A stretch of 64,000 nucleotides of DNA, from positions 1,928,529-1,992,528 of the forward strand of contig NZ_CP107030.1 of NCBI RefSeq assembly GCF_027474825.1, read 5' to 3'. The position numbers and the translations under genes are program-made. Shown piece by piece: positions 55,891 to 64,000 of the stretch; within the stretch, counting starts at the first letter, position 1, and each line of letters begins with the position of its first letter. The DNA is from Maribacter halichondriae (GTDB taxonomy: Bacteria; Bacteroidota; Bacteroidia; Flavobacteriales; Flavobacteriaceae). The notes beneath the pieces were generated by a model. It saw only the letters and a list, made by a program, of their open reading frames with translations, made no database searches and had not been told where the DNA came from.

Positions 55891-56544
55891 ATGCTCGACA
55901 AAAACGGAATCGCAAAACGTATTGCAAAAGAAGTCAAAGATGGTTATTATGTCAATCTCGGTATTGGCATTCCGACCTTGGTCGCCAATTTTGTGCGAGA
56001 TGATATCAGTGTGGAATTTCAAAGTGAAAATGGGGTTTTGGGAATGGGGCCTTTCCCTTATGAAGGAGAAGAAGATGCGGATATTATCAATGCCGGAAAA
56101 CAGACCATAACAACCTTGCCCGGGGCTTCCTTTTTTGACTCTGTAACCAGCTTTGGTATGATCAGGGGCCAACATGTTGACCTGACCATTCTAGGTGCCA
56201 TGGAAGTTTCCGAGAATGGCGACATCGCCAACTGGAAAATTCCCGGAAAAATGGTCAAGGGTATGGGTGGCGCCATGGACCTTGTAGCATCGGCGGAAAA
56301 CATAATCGTTGCCATGATGCATACAAATCGTGAAGGGGAATCCAAATTACTGAGGAAATGTACTTTGCCATTGACGGGAGTAGGATGCGTCAAAAAAATT
56401 GTCACCAACCTTGCCGTGCTTGAAGTTACCCCTGAAGGTTTTCGGCTTTTAGAACGAGCACCTGGTATCAGTATCGATGAAATCAAGAAAGCTACAGAAG
56501 GGACCCTAATTGTAAGAGGTGATATTCCTGAAATGGCAATTTAA
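55891..56544 (+). CDS. scoB: 3-oxoacid CoA-transferase subunit B
   Basis: A 217-residue beta subunit carrying the catalytic Glu in FQSENGVLGMGPFP, where CoA forms a thioester. The start KRIAKEVKDGYYVNLGIGIP and the end EGTLIVRGDIPEMAI are typical. It works as a heterodimer with scoA. The small zinc-ribbon gene lies between the two subunits. Confidence 0.95.
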   Translation: MLDKNGIAKRIAKEVKDGYYVNLGIGIPTLVANFVRDDISVEFQSENGVLGMGPFPYEGEEDADIINAGKQTITTLPGASFFDSVTSFGMIRGQHVDLTILGAMEVSENGDIANWKIPGKMVKGMGGAMDLVASAENIIVAMMHTNREGESKLLRKCTLPLTGVGCVKKIVTNLAVLEVTPEGFRLLERAPGISIDEIKKATEGTLIVRGDIPEMAI

Positions 56545-56755
56545 AAAGACCAGGTTCTACATCTGGAAAGCCAATAATCAATCAGCGATCTGTCGCTTGG
56601 CTAAATTACTTTTCTAATTTTTTGAACCTGAACTTGAACTTGCATTTGAATACCATTCGTCGATGCACTTTATCGAAGAAATTTACCGTTCATATTTTTC
56701 ACAACATTCTGCGCGTGCTTCACAACAATAATTTAGTTCGCGGAGAAGTTTGAAG

Positions 56756-56763
56756 TACATTTA
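56756..56763 (+). promoter_or_regulatory. Promoter -7-like box of the mini-gene
   Basis: TACATTTA followed by C differs from TAnnTTTG at the last base only. It lies 50 bp before the small ORF. No -33 box is obvious. Confidence 0.35.
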
Positions 56764-56813
56764 CAAAGTAATTGAAGGTTAGCCCCCAAACCTAACCGAA
56801 AAAACCTACAGTT

Positions 56814-56921
56814 ATGGAAGCCCAAATGAACCAAGCGCCTGCGCAAAAAGAAATACAAGTTTATAAAAACGATTTCTTCAGCGGTATTGTTATGCTAACG
56901 CGAAAACTATTTATGCTATAG
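56814..56921 (+). CDS. Small ORF of 35 residues (or 42 after a one-base repair)
   Basis: ATG at 56814 reads MEAQMNQAPAQKEIQVYKND then FFSGIVMLTRKLFML to a TAG at 56919. In another frame, the tail FSGIV can continue with YANAKTIYAIVAKQEF to a TAA at 56939-56941, two bases before the terminator stem. One missing T in GTTATG would create the first reading, so the real product may be 42 residues. Gene-like flanks (promoter box, terminator) support expression. No family is recognised. Confidence 0.4.
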   Translation: MEAQMNQAPAQKEIQVYKNDFFSGIVMLTRKLFML

Positions 56922-56942
56922 TTGCTAAGCAAGAATTTTAAG

Positions 56943-56975
56943 AAAGCCACGTTCCCCAAAGCGTGGCTTTTTTCT
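56943..56975 (+). terminator. Intrinsic terminator of the mini-gene
   Basis: AAAGCCACG (56943-56951) pairs with CGTGGCTTT (56962-56970), loop 10 nt, then TTTCTTTTTT. A clear rho-independent terminator on the plus strand. Confidence 0.8.
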
Positions 56976-57008
56976 TTTTTCCTATTTTAGAGCATATTGA
57001 CCTATAAT

Positions 57009-57524
57009 ATGCAACTACGATTACAAGAATTTTCTCTGGATGACTTGGACGAGCTTGTTGAAATCTCTAAAAAGACCTTTGTTGATGCATTTGAAAGAGA
57101 CAACGACCCTGAAGATTTTAATGATTATATAAATTATGCGTTCAATAAGAAAAAACTGCGCACCGAACTTTTGAATAAAGATTCAGATTTTTATAAGGTG
57201 CATTGCGATGCCGTTTTGGCGGGATACATTAAGTTGAATCAAAACGACTCACAGACCGATGTCAATCTATCGGAGTCGATAGAACTGGAGCGTATATATG
57301 TGCTAAAAGACTTTCAAGGACGGAAAATAGGACAATGGATGCTCGATCAAGTCAAGGGAATGGCTTTCGCCAGACAAAAAGCGTTCTTGTGGTTGGGTGT
57401 ATGGGAAAAAAATGAAAAGGCCATAGCCTTTTATGAAAGAAACGGCTTCTCGAAATTCGGGGTGCATCCCTACTATATAGGAAAAGATAAGCAAATGGAT
57501 TGGTTGATGCGATATGATCTGTAA
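57009..57524 (+). CDS. GNAT family N-acetyltransferase
   Basis: A 171-residue GNAT fold acetyl-CoA-dependent transferase. The signature VLKDFQGRKIGQWMLDQVKG contains the Q/RxxGxG/A-like acetyl-CoA loop, and LGVWEKNEKAIAFYERNGFS is the conserved beta5/alpha4 region with the usual Tyr. Starts at ATG 57009 (the upstream TTG at 56997 is possible but not supported). Substrate is unknown. Convergent with the modular protein across a terminator. Confidence 0.9.
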   Translation: MQLRLQEFSLDDLDELVEISKKTFVDAFERDNDPEDFNDYINYAFNKKKLRTELLNKDSDFYKVHCDAVLAGYIKLNQNDSQTDVNLSESIELERIYVLKDFQGRKIGQWMLDQVKGMAFARQKAFLWLGVWEKNEKAIAFYERNGFSKFGVHPYYIGKDKQMDWLMRYDL

Positions 57525-57593
57525 TATATGGGTTCTACCCCAACTCCAGATTTTGACCTGATTTTTATCAATAATTTCATTAGCGATATCCAT

Positions 57594-57628
57594 AAAAAAG
57601 GCTTTCTCAAAACGAGAAGGCCTTTTTT
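57594..57628. terminator. Bidirectional intrinsic terminator
   Basis: AAAAAAGGC-T-TTCTC pairs with GAGAA-G-GCCTTTTTT (57594-57608 and 57614-57628), a 15-bp stem with one G-U and a 5-nt loop. T runs occur on both strands, fitting the convergent genes. Confidence 0.85.
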
Positions 57629-57648
57629 ACTTGGGTCTTTGGAGATAC

Positions 57649-60600
57649 CTACTCTTTCACAATCTTTAGGAATTCATTTTTACCTTGATCATTCGATAAG
57701 TTAAGAACATAATGTCCGTTTACCATATCTGAAACCCTTATGGGTAATGTCCTTTGATTATTGTCAATAGTACCATTCTTGATAAGCATGCCGTTGATGC
57801 TATAAATGGCATAGGCCGTCAATTCCGATTCTAAAGGAAGAGTCACTGTAATTTCGGTAGTACTTGGATTCGGAAATACGCTAATTGTATCCAATTCCTC
57901 ATTTTGTGCAATACCTGAAAGGTCTAACGATGTCTTCAAAGAAGTTCCGTCTACTACTTTCCTGACGCTGAGGTTGTCGTACCTGGCGGATCCCGCGGAG
58001 CTGCTGTTGAAGTTGGAGTATATCCATATGTCGAGCGTTGCGATGCCCGACGGCACGGTGACGCGCTGGGTGTGCGTGGACCATCCGTTGCCGAAGTCAT
58101 GGCCTATCTCCCAAGTGTTGGGCCTTGCGTTCTCGACGACCTCGATACGGGCCCTTCCCCCTGATCCGTTCCCGTCGATGCTGAACTCGAGTTCGTCGCC
58201 GGGCGATATGTCGTTGGCCGCCAGGTCGACCGTTATCTGGTACTTGGCCCATGGCTGCCCGCCGTCGTTGTTGACCAGCCTGATCGCGCAGGGCGACCCG
58301 TTGGCGTCGGTCGTGGTCTGGGCGGCGTCGAGCCCTGTGGCGAGGACCCCCCCGTTCAGGTCCACCGATGCGTCCTCGTTGTCGAGCCCGTTGTCGCAGG
58401 CCTCGTCGTCGATGGGCGGATCCGGTTCGTCATCGTCCCCGCCGGTTCCCTGTCCTGTCTTCCTGACGCTGAGGTTGTCGTACCTGGCGGATCCCGCGGA
58501 GCTGCTGTTGAAGTTGGAGTATATCCATATGTCGAGCGTTGCGATGCCCGACGGCACGGTGACGCGCTGGGTGTGCGTGGACCATCCGTTGCCGAAGTCA
58601 TGGCCTATCTCCCAAGTGTTGGGCCTTGCGTTCTCGACGACCTCGATACGGGCCCTTCCCCCTGATCCGTTCCCGTCGATGCTGAACTCGAGTTCGTCGC
58701 CGGGCGATATGTCGTTGGCCGCCAGGTCGACCGTTATCTGGTACTTGGCCCATGGCTGCCCGCCGTCGTTGTTGACCAGCCTGATCGCGCAGGGCGACCC
58801 GTTGGCGTCGGTCGTGGTCTGGGCGGCGTCGAGCCCTGTGGCGAGGACCCCCCCGTTCAGGTCCACCGATGCGTCCTCGTTGTCGAGCCCGTTGTCGCAG
58901 GCCTCGTCGTCGATGGGCGGATGCTGGTTCGTCATCGTCCCCGCCGGTTCCCTGTCCTGTCTTCCTGACGCTGAGGTTGTCGTACCTGGCGGATCCCGCG
59001 GAGCTGCTGTTGAAGTTGGAGTATATCCATATGTCGAGCGTTGCGATGCCCGACGGCACGGTGACGCGCTGGGTGTGCGTGGACCATCCGTTGCCGAAGT
59101 CATGGCCTATCTCCCAAGTGTTGGGCCTTGCGTTCTCGACGACCTCGATACGGGCCCTTCCCCTGATCCGTTCCCGTCGATGCTGAACTCGAGTTCGTCG
59201 CCGGGCGATATGTCGTTGGCCGCCAGGTCGACCGTTATCTGGTACTTGGCCCATGGCTGCCCGCCGTCGTTGTTGACCAGCCTGATCGCGCAGGGCGACC
59301 CGTTGGCGTCGGTCGTGGTCTGGGCGGCGTCGAGCCCTGTGGCGAGGACCCCCCCGTTCAGGTCCACCGATGCGTCCTCGTTGTCGAGCCCGTTGTCGCA
59401 GGCCTCGTCGTCGATGGGCGGATCCGGTTCGTCATCGTCCCCGCCGGTTCCCTGTCCTGTCTTCCTGACGCTGAGGTTGTCGTACCTGGCGGATCCCGCG
59501 GAGCTGCTGTTGAAGTTGGAGTATATCCATATGTCGAGCGTTGCGATGCCCGACGGCACGGTGACGCGCTGGGTGTGCGTGGACCATCCGTTGCCGAAGT
59601 TATGGCCTATCTCCCAAGTGTTGGGCCTTGCGTTCTCGACGACCTCGATACGGGCCCTTCCCCCTGATCCGTTCCCGTCGATGCTGAACTCGAGTTCGTC
59701 GCCGGGCGATATGTCGTTGGCCGCCAGGTCGACCGTTATCTGGTACTTGGCCCATGGCTGCCCGCCGTCGTTGTTGACCAGCCTGATCGCGCAGGGCGAC
59801 CCGTTGGCGTCGGTCGTGGTCTGGGCGGCGTCGAGCCCTGTGGCGAGGACCCCCCCGTTCAGGTCCACCGATGCGTCCTCGTTGTCGAGCCCGTTGTCGC
59901 AGGCCTCGTCGTCGATGGGCGGATCTGGTTTGTCATCGACGTCCGCCTCGGGGAATTTTGGTCCGTTTTCGTATAGTACAGCGGCGTTATATGCCGCAAT
60001 ACCGTAGGCCTCATTCCCATAGTACGCAGAGTTGTCATAACTGATTCCAACTTTAAAATAGTTTGATTCTATCCTGTTCTGAACAGAAGCATCGTATTGG
60101 CCCAAAGTGAGCCAGGCATGCATTCTTCCCTGCAGAAAATAACCTCCTGAACCATCAACAAACTCTCTATTTTTTTGGACATCTTCCGACCTCCATACCA
60201 CATTTTTCAAGGTCGATAAAAATCGATTGATATCGGTTTGGTTCCAATATTCATTCTCCTTAAATCCATCGACAACCGTCTGAATTACCACATTTCCATG
60301 TGAGGTATCTTGAATATAAGAGTTGTTCCAATCCGTATTCCAAACATAAGCTGAATTATTGTTCGGGTTGAGACGGAGGTTACCTCGAAAACTGGCACCT
60401 CCCTGAGTTGACATTCCCTTATAACAAAAATTTTCATAGACCTCTTTATATTGTGCGGTCTGACCTGTTATTTTCCAAAGATGTAACCCAATTCTGGCCC
60501 AATGGGATGCCATGTGTGCATTAACTCTTTCGATGTGGCCAAGGCCTGCCTGATAGTAACGGTTCCAAATGTTTTCTTGAACCCAACTTAGTGTGGAATT

Positions 60601-61056
60601 GAACCAATTCTGAACTCCGCTGGTATTTTGTCTAAAATCCGGACTTTCATCAAGAACACGAAGTAGATAGGTTACCTCCCTTGCCCAAAAACTGTCCCAT
60701 AACGCATAGCCGACATTAGATCCGCGGCCCGGCCAACCTTTTCTTCCGTTGCTTAAAGTGACAGTAGTGGCTATTGAATTATCGATAAGAAGTCGGGCCT
60801 CGTTAAAGTACTTGATATCACCAGTGGCCTGCCACATTTTAACGGCGCCATGAATATAATAACTAAGAAAATATTGCTGTTGATCGTAAAAGCCCGAATT
60901 GGAAAGACTACGAGCATGGGATTGACTGCTGCTGCCCTTACCGCTTGCATATTGTGCATCGTAATTCGCTTTCCACTGACTTACTGTTTTCTGTGCTTGG
61001 GTTTGTAGCATGGCAAACATAGCCAATACCACGATTGGGGTAAAAATTCTACTCAT
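57649..61056 (-). CDS. T9SS-secreted modular protein: toroid-like domain plus four CBM-like modules
   Basis: One gene of about 1135 residues; the frame is the same at both ends, but about 240 bp in between are shifted by an insertion near 58921-58925 and a C loss at 59160-59163. Signal peptide (1-22), then residues 23-368 with helical pairs rich in Trp/Tyr (WARIGLHLWKITGQTAQYKE, DTSHGNVVIQTVVDGFKENE), resembling alpha/alpha-toroid polysaccharide lyases or hydrolases. Four almost identical modules of 157 residues plus acidic linkers follow, each with beta-jelly-roll features like a CBM4/9 domain (ending SARYDNLSVRK). The C-terminus (1055-1135) is a type A T9SS sorting domain (VFPNPSTTEITVTLPLESEL). 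The protein is probably a surface or secreted glycan-active enzyme; catalytic family unassigned. Confidence 0.78.
57961..59938. repeat. Four near-identical 501-bp tandem repeats, GC-rich
   Basis: Unit boundaries read on the plus strand at CCTGACGCTGAGG: 57961, 58462, 58964 and 59464 (spacings 501, 502 and 500, the last two reflecting the +1 and -1 indels). Units are nearly identical at DNA level; one visible difference is GTTATGG versus GTCATGG at about 59600. GC is far higher than in the flanking parts of the same gene, and most third positions are G or C. Confidence 0.93.
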
Positions 61057-61338
61057 ATGTGGGGTATTTGTGGGGTTTAGCCGATTCGTTTAAATGAATA
61101 CAGCTTTTTAGCTACGGTGAAAATCAACACCTCAGACGTCGATGAAGTGTTAAAAAAATCCGATGATCGACGAAATGCACAATTTTTACTGGTTTTTCTA
61201 CAAAAAACAAGACTAAATCTTACAAATAATTAATTATAATGATGTTCATGGCGTTCTATTCATGAAGATACCCTGCATAGATAGAATTCTTGGGTTACAT
61301 TCGATTTTGCTAACTTCATCCAGCTAAAAAAAACGAAA

Positions 61339-62490
61339 ATGAAAAAACAATTATTCACCATTATATTATTAGTTGCAGTTCATCTTGTTGAGGGACAAGA
61401 ATATTTTTTTCCTGAAAGGAATGTGGAATGGGAACAGAAACAACCCAAAGATTTTAAGATTAACCCGGAAGAACTTCAGAAGGCCGTAGGATTTGCCGAA
61501 GCGAATGAGTACTCGGGCTCGCGCGACTTGCGCATTGCCATTCTTAAAGGTTTTGAACGCGAACCCTTTCATGAGATTCTTGGGCCGACCAAAAAACGTG
61601 GCGGGCCAGCCGGAATGATTTTAAAAAATGGTTATGTCATTGCCCAATGGGGCGATACGAAACGTGTAGATATGACCTTTAGCGTGACCAAAAGCTTTTT
61701 GAGTACCATGGCAGGTCTTGCGGAGGATAAAGGACTTATCGCAAATGTCAATGATAAGGTAGGCGGTTATATCTGGGACGGTACTTTTGATGGTGCTCAT
61801 AATTCCAAAATAACTTGGGAACATCTATTACAACAGAATTCTGCTTGGTCGGGAGCACTATGGGGAGGTAAAGATTGGGCTGACAGACCTCCCAAGGAAG
61901 GAGGAATCGACGATTGGAAGTTCGAAAAACCTATGGAACCGGGAACTATCATGGAATACAATGATGTTCGTGTTAATGTACTGGCCTACGCTTTGACCTA
62001 TGTTTGGCGCAAACCGATGCCCGTTGTTTTAAAAGAAAACATTATGGATAAAATCGGAGCATCGACCACATGGCGATGGCATGGATACGACCATGCTTGG
62101 ACTGAGGTAGATGGCATCAAAATGAAATCGGTAACGGGTGGTGGCCATTCTGGAGCAGGACTCTTTATCAGCGCTGAAGATATGTCACGATTTGGGTTGC
62201 TATTTCTTAGCAACGGGAAATGGAAAGGCGAACAATTGATCAGCGAATCATGGATTCAAAAAGCTATCGAACCTTCAAAACCCAATGTCAATTATGGGTA
62301 TATGTGGTGGCTAAATAGAAAAGGCGACCGACATTGGGAAGGCCTTTCCCAAAACATTTATTATGCAGCCGGTTTCGGAGGTAATTTTATCGTCATTGAC
62401 AGAGAAAATGATTTGGTGGTGGTCACCCGTTGGTTGGAACCTAATAAAATAGGTGAATTTATGACCAAAGTAAATGCGGCTTTGAAGTAA
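61339..62490 (+). CDS. Serine hydrolase, class C beta-lactamase-like
   Basis: A 383-residue periplasmic or secreted serine hydrolase with signal peptide (KKQLFTIILLVAVHLVEGQ). The SxxK motif is SVTK in DMTFSVTKSFLSTMAG, the Tyr motif is YND in MEYNDVRVN, and HSGAG near residue 273 takes the place of KTG. Such proteins are esterases or peptidases in this phylum. Divergent from the modular protein, with 282 bp between, where no strong promoter was seen. It is convergent with the LytTR gene (3 bp). Confidence 0.87.
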   Translation: MKKQLFTIILLVAVHLVEGQEYFFPERNVEWEQKQPKDFKINPEELQKAVGFAEANEYSGSRDLRIAILKGFEREPFHEILGPTKKRGGPAGMILKNGYVIAQWGDTKRVDMTFSVTKSFLSTMAGLAEDKGLIANVNDKVGGYIWDGTFDGAHNSKITWEHLLQQNSAWSGALWGGKDWADRPPKEGGIDDWKFEKPMEPGTIMEYNDVRVNVLAYALTYVWRKPMPVVLKENIMDKIGASTTWRWHGYDHAWTEVDGIKMKSVTGGGHSGAGLFISAEDMSRFGLLFLSNGKWKGEQLISESWIQKAIEPSKPNVNYGYMWWLNRKGDRHWEGLSQNIYYAAGFGGNFIVIDRENDLVVVTRWLEPNKIGEFMTKVNAALK

Positions 62491-62493
62491 TAA

Positions 62494-63195
62494 TCAGTTG
62501 AGCTTTAGTTTTTTTAAGAGCATCGATTTATATACTCGGCCCAGACGGATTTTTTCTCCACAGATAAAGACAAGGTTTCCGTTAATTTTTTCAATCTCAG
62601 CAAAATTGATGATGTACGATTTATGCACTTGAATAAAACTACTTTCGGGTAGTTTCTGAATCCAATTTTTTAAAGAATCCAAATAAGTAAACTTTCCGTT
62701 TTTGGTTGCTACGGTCACATAGTTTTTATCCGATTCCACATAAAGAATGTCATGAACATTGATTTTGTGCAGCGTTTTGTCTATGTTTAGAAATATTGAT
62801 TCCATAGACCTTTCCTCGCTTCTTATATCTTCGGAAGATGGCCTTTCGGTTTTTTTTAGTTTATTGATGGCTTTCAGAAACCTCTCTAACGAAAAGGGCT
62901 TTACGAGATAATCACAAATTGTGTCCAGTTCGAAGCTGGCAACCGCATGTTCATGGTAGGCCGTGGTCATAATTATGGCCGGAGGATGCGCAAGCGTTTT
63001 TATGTACTGAATTCCTGAAATATCGGGAAGGTTGATATCCAAAAAAACCACATCCACATCTATTTTCCTTAAACTGGAATTCGCTTCCAAGGCGGATTGA
63101 AACTTGCCGATCAATTCCAAATCCGGAATCTTGGAGATATAATTCTCCAAGATCCTTTGCGCCGGAATTTCATCTTCAATTATGACGCATTTCAT
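62494..63195 (-). CDS. LytTR family response regulator
   Basis: A 233-residue regulator: receiver domain with phospho-acceptor Asp in VVFLDINLPDISG (about residue 52), acidic pocket near MKCVIIEDE, and Lys in YLVKPFSLERF. The C-terminal LytTR DNA-binding domain is KINVHDILYVESDKNYVTVA and FIQVHKSYIINFAEIEKING. Its start overlaps the histidine-kinase gene by 4 nt, so the two are coupled. Confidence 0.94.
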   Translation of the reverse strand: MKCVIIEDEIPAQRILENYISKIPDLELIGKFQSALEANSSLRKIDVDVVFLDINLPDISGIQYIKTLAHPPAIIMTTAYHEHAVASFELDTICDYLVKPFSLERFLKAINKLKKTERPSSEDIRSEERSMESIFLNIDKTLHKINVHDILYVESDKNYVTVATKNGKFTYLDSLKNWIQKLPESSFIQVHKSYIINFAEIEKINGNLVFICGEKIRLGRVYKSMLLKKLKLN

Positions 63196-64000
63196 AATAA
63201 TTCCAGTTTAAGCCTAACTTGAAAATATTCATTCTCTTCAATATTCAGTTCGTATTTGTTCTTATACAACAGCGATAAGCGTTTTCGAAGGTTTTTCAAC
63301 CCTATTTTTGGGTTGTCGGATTCCGAATCGGATATTTTGATTTTATTTCGACAACTACATGTTAATATATCATTTTCAACTTTGATACTGACCTCGACAT
63401 CGCTTTTTGAGCCACTGTGCTTAAAAGCATTCTCGATCAAGGTGATAAGGAGTAGTGGAGCAATGCTATGGTTCAATTCGTCAATATTCTTAGAATAGAC
63501 AACTTTCTTTAGGTTCTCTGTTCGTATTTTTTGAAAGGCGATGTAGTTATCGATATACTCCAATTCTTTTTCCAGGGGCACTTTGGGCGCATTGCTCTCA
63601 TAGAGCACGTGTTTCAAATTGTCGGAAAGCCTTAATATCAGATCAGGAGCTTCCTGAGGTTTTTCCAGAGCGTATGAATACACGGTGTTGAGGTTATTGA
63701 ACAGGACATGAGGATTGATCTGCGCTTTCAACATTTGTAACTCCATTTCGGTGTGTTCTTTTCTAATAGCTTCCACTTCAGCCTGCTTTTCCAGAAAACG
63801 GAACAACATCCATATAAAGGAAAAGAAGACCAGTGGTACCAAGGTTTGCCAAAGATAATCCGACAGGCATTTCATGATGGAGCATCCACATTGTGCGAAG
63901 TAATTACAGTACAGTTGGGTGGCCAAAAAGGCGATACCACCAATAAGTAATACATAGAGCAGGTACATCTTCCGTCTCACGAAAATAGGAAGTAGCACAA
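63192..64000 (-). CDS. LytS/YehU-type sensor histidine kinase, 5' end outside window
   Basis: At least 268 residues of a membrane histidine kinase of the His_kinase (LytS-like) family. Two transmembrane helices are visible (YLLYVLLIGGIAFLATQLY and LVPLVFFSFIWMLFRFL), and the family normally has about four, so the N-terminus lies beyond 64000; a GTG at 63998 is unlikely to be the start. The phospho-acceptor His is in KAQINPHVLFNNLNTVYSYA, and the ATPase N-box is LLLITLIENAFKHSG. Partner of the LytTR regulator. Confidence 0.9.
   Translation of the reverse strand, partial: VLLPIFVRRKMYLLYVLLIGGIAFLATQLYCNYFAQCGCSIMKCLSDYLWQTLVPLVFFSFIWMLFRFLEKQAEVEAIRKEHTEMELQMLKAQINPHVLFNNLNTVYSYALEKPQEAPDLILRLSDNLKHVLYESNAPKVPLEKELEYIDNYIAFQKIRTENLKKVVYSKNIDELNHSIAPLLLITLIENAFKHSGSKSDVEVSIKVENDILTCSCRNKIKISDSESDNPKIGLKNLRKRLSLLYKNKYELNIEENEYFQVRLKLELL

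Larger units (their letters stand above)
56545..57008. other. 464-bp intergenic region with a mini-gene
   Basis: The first 210 bp hold no recognised ORF or structure. The rest forms a compact unit: -7-like box TACATTTA (56756-56763), a 35-codon ORF (56814-56921) and an intrinsic terminator (56943-56975). GNAT starts at 57009. Confidence 0.7.

Noticed and set aside
58869..59254. Short frames within the third repeat suggesting separate genes
   Set aside because: They arise from the +1/-1 indels at 58921 and 59160; frames on both sides are the same.
57961..59938. CRISPR-like array
   Set aside because: Units of 501 bp with no variable spacers and in-frame coding content; this is a protein repeat.
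57974..60007. A 677-codon plus-strand open frame across the repeats
   Set aside because: It is the antisense shadow of the GC-rich repeat. It repeats the same peptide, has no initiation signals, and the minus-strand frame has the signal peptide, CBM-like folds and T9SS domain.

Overview
The window is a chromosomal segment from a gliding marine-type member of the Flavobacteriaceae (Bacteroidota). The evidence is: gliding/type IX secretion genes (sprE/porW, gldH, a C-terminal T9SS sorting domain), an ATP synthase operon without atpD/atpC, CarbopepD_reg_2/TonB-plug proteins, many families typical of flavobacteria (DUF4254, DUF5687, DUF6168, DUF4292, HU-CCDC81-SPOR), and promoters with the Bacteroidota -7 box TAnnTTTG. 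Base composition is moderately AT-rich, except for one strikingly GC-rich repeat block near 58-60 kb. I found no tRNA, rRNA, CRISPR array or insertion sequence. Genus is not resolvable by eye.

Layout. 0-5.4 kb: DUF4254/GT9 envelope-glycan pair, a TetR regulator with operator-like palindromes, a three-gene arsenosugar block on the minus strand (glycosyltransferase, peroxidase-like protein, ArsS) and a patatin. 5.4-12 kb: ferredoxin-type reductase, a DUF5687/ABC exporter, small housekeeping genes and a GlxA-type regulator. 12-21 kb: sprE, bactofilin, atpZ and DUF6168, closed by a terminator; then a new promoter and atpB-atpE-(attenuator-like hairpin)-atpF-atpH-atpA-atpG. 21-33 kb: MFS efflux pump, hydrolase/ECF sigma/membrane protein unit, a flippase, a dut-TPR-DUF4292-envC-aldo/keto reductase series, thioesterase, HU-SPOR protein and dprA. 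33-43.2 kb: three tandem paralogues combining macroglobulin-like, TonB-plug and A2M-like segments. 43-48.9 kb: trpS/plsC divergent pair, an ECF sigma factor with a protein predicted to span both membranes (Dma-like anti-sigma), a lipoprotein and recA. 49-57.5 kb: trhO, ricT-gldH-PBP1A, a CoA-transferase operon with an inserted zinc-ribbon membrane protein, a mini-gene and a GNAT. 57.6-64 kb: a T9SS-secreted modular protein with four nearly identical 501-bp modules, a serine hydrolase, and a LytTR two-component pair cut by the window end.

Technical caveat that affects the annotation: at least a dozen genes, including the essential atpA, are broken by small indels, mostly one-base losses in homopolymers. 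Frames rejoin to the expected family length when one base is restored, so I treat most as sequence or assembly errors and give the full repaired spans. The first MG2/plug copy also carries a larger out-of-frame gap that does not look like a homopolymer error.

Most promising biology: the MG2/TonB-plug/A2M tandem array (33-43 kb), the sigma/dual-membrane anti-sigma pair (45-47 kb), the GC-rich near-identical secreted modules (58-60 kb), the atpE/atpF attenuator, and two compact transcription units with tiny ORFs (49.1 and 56.8 kb).
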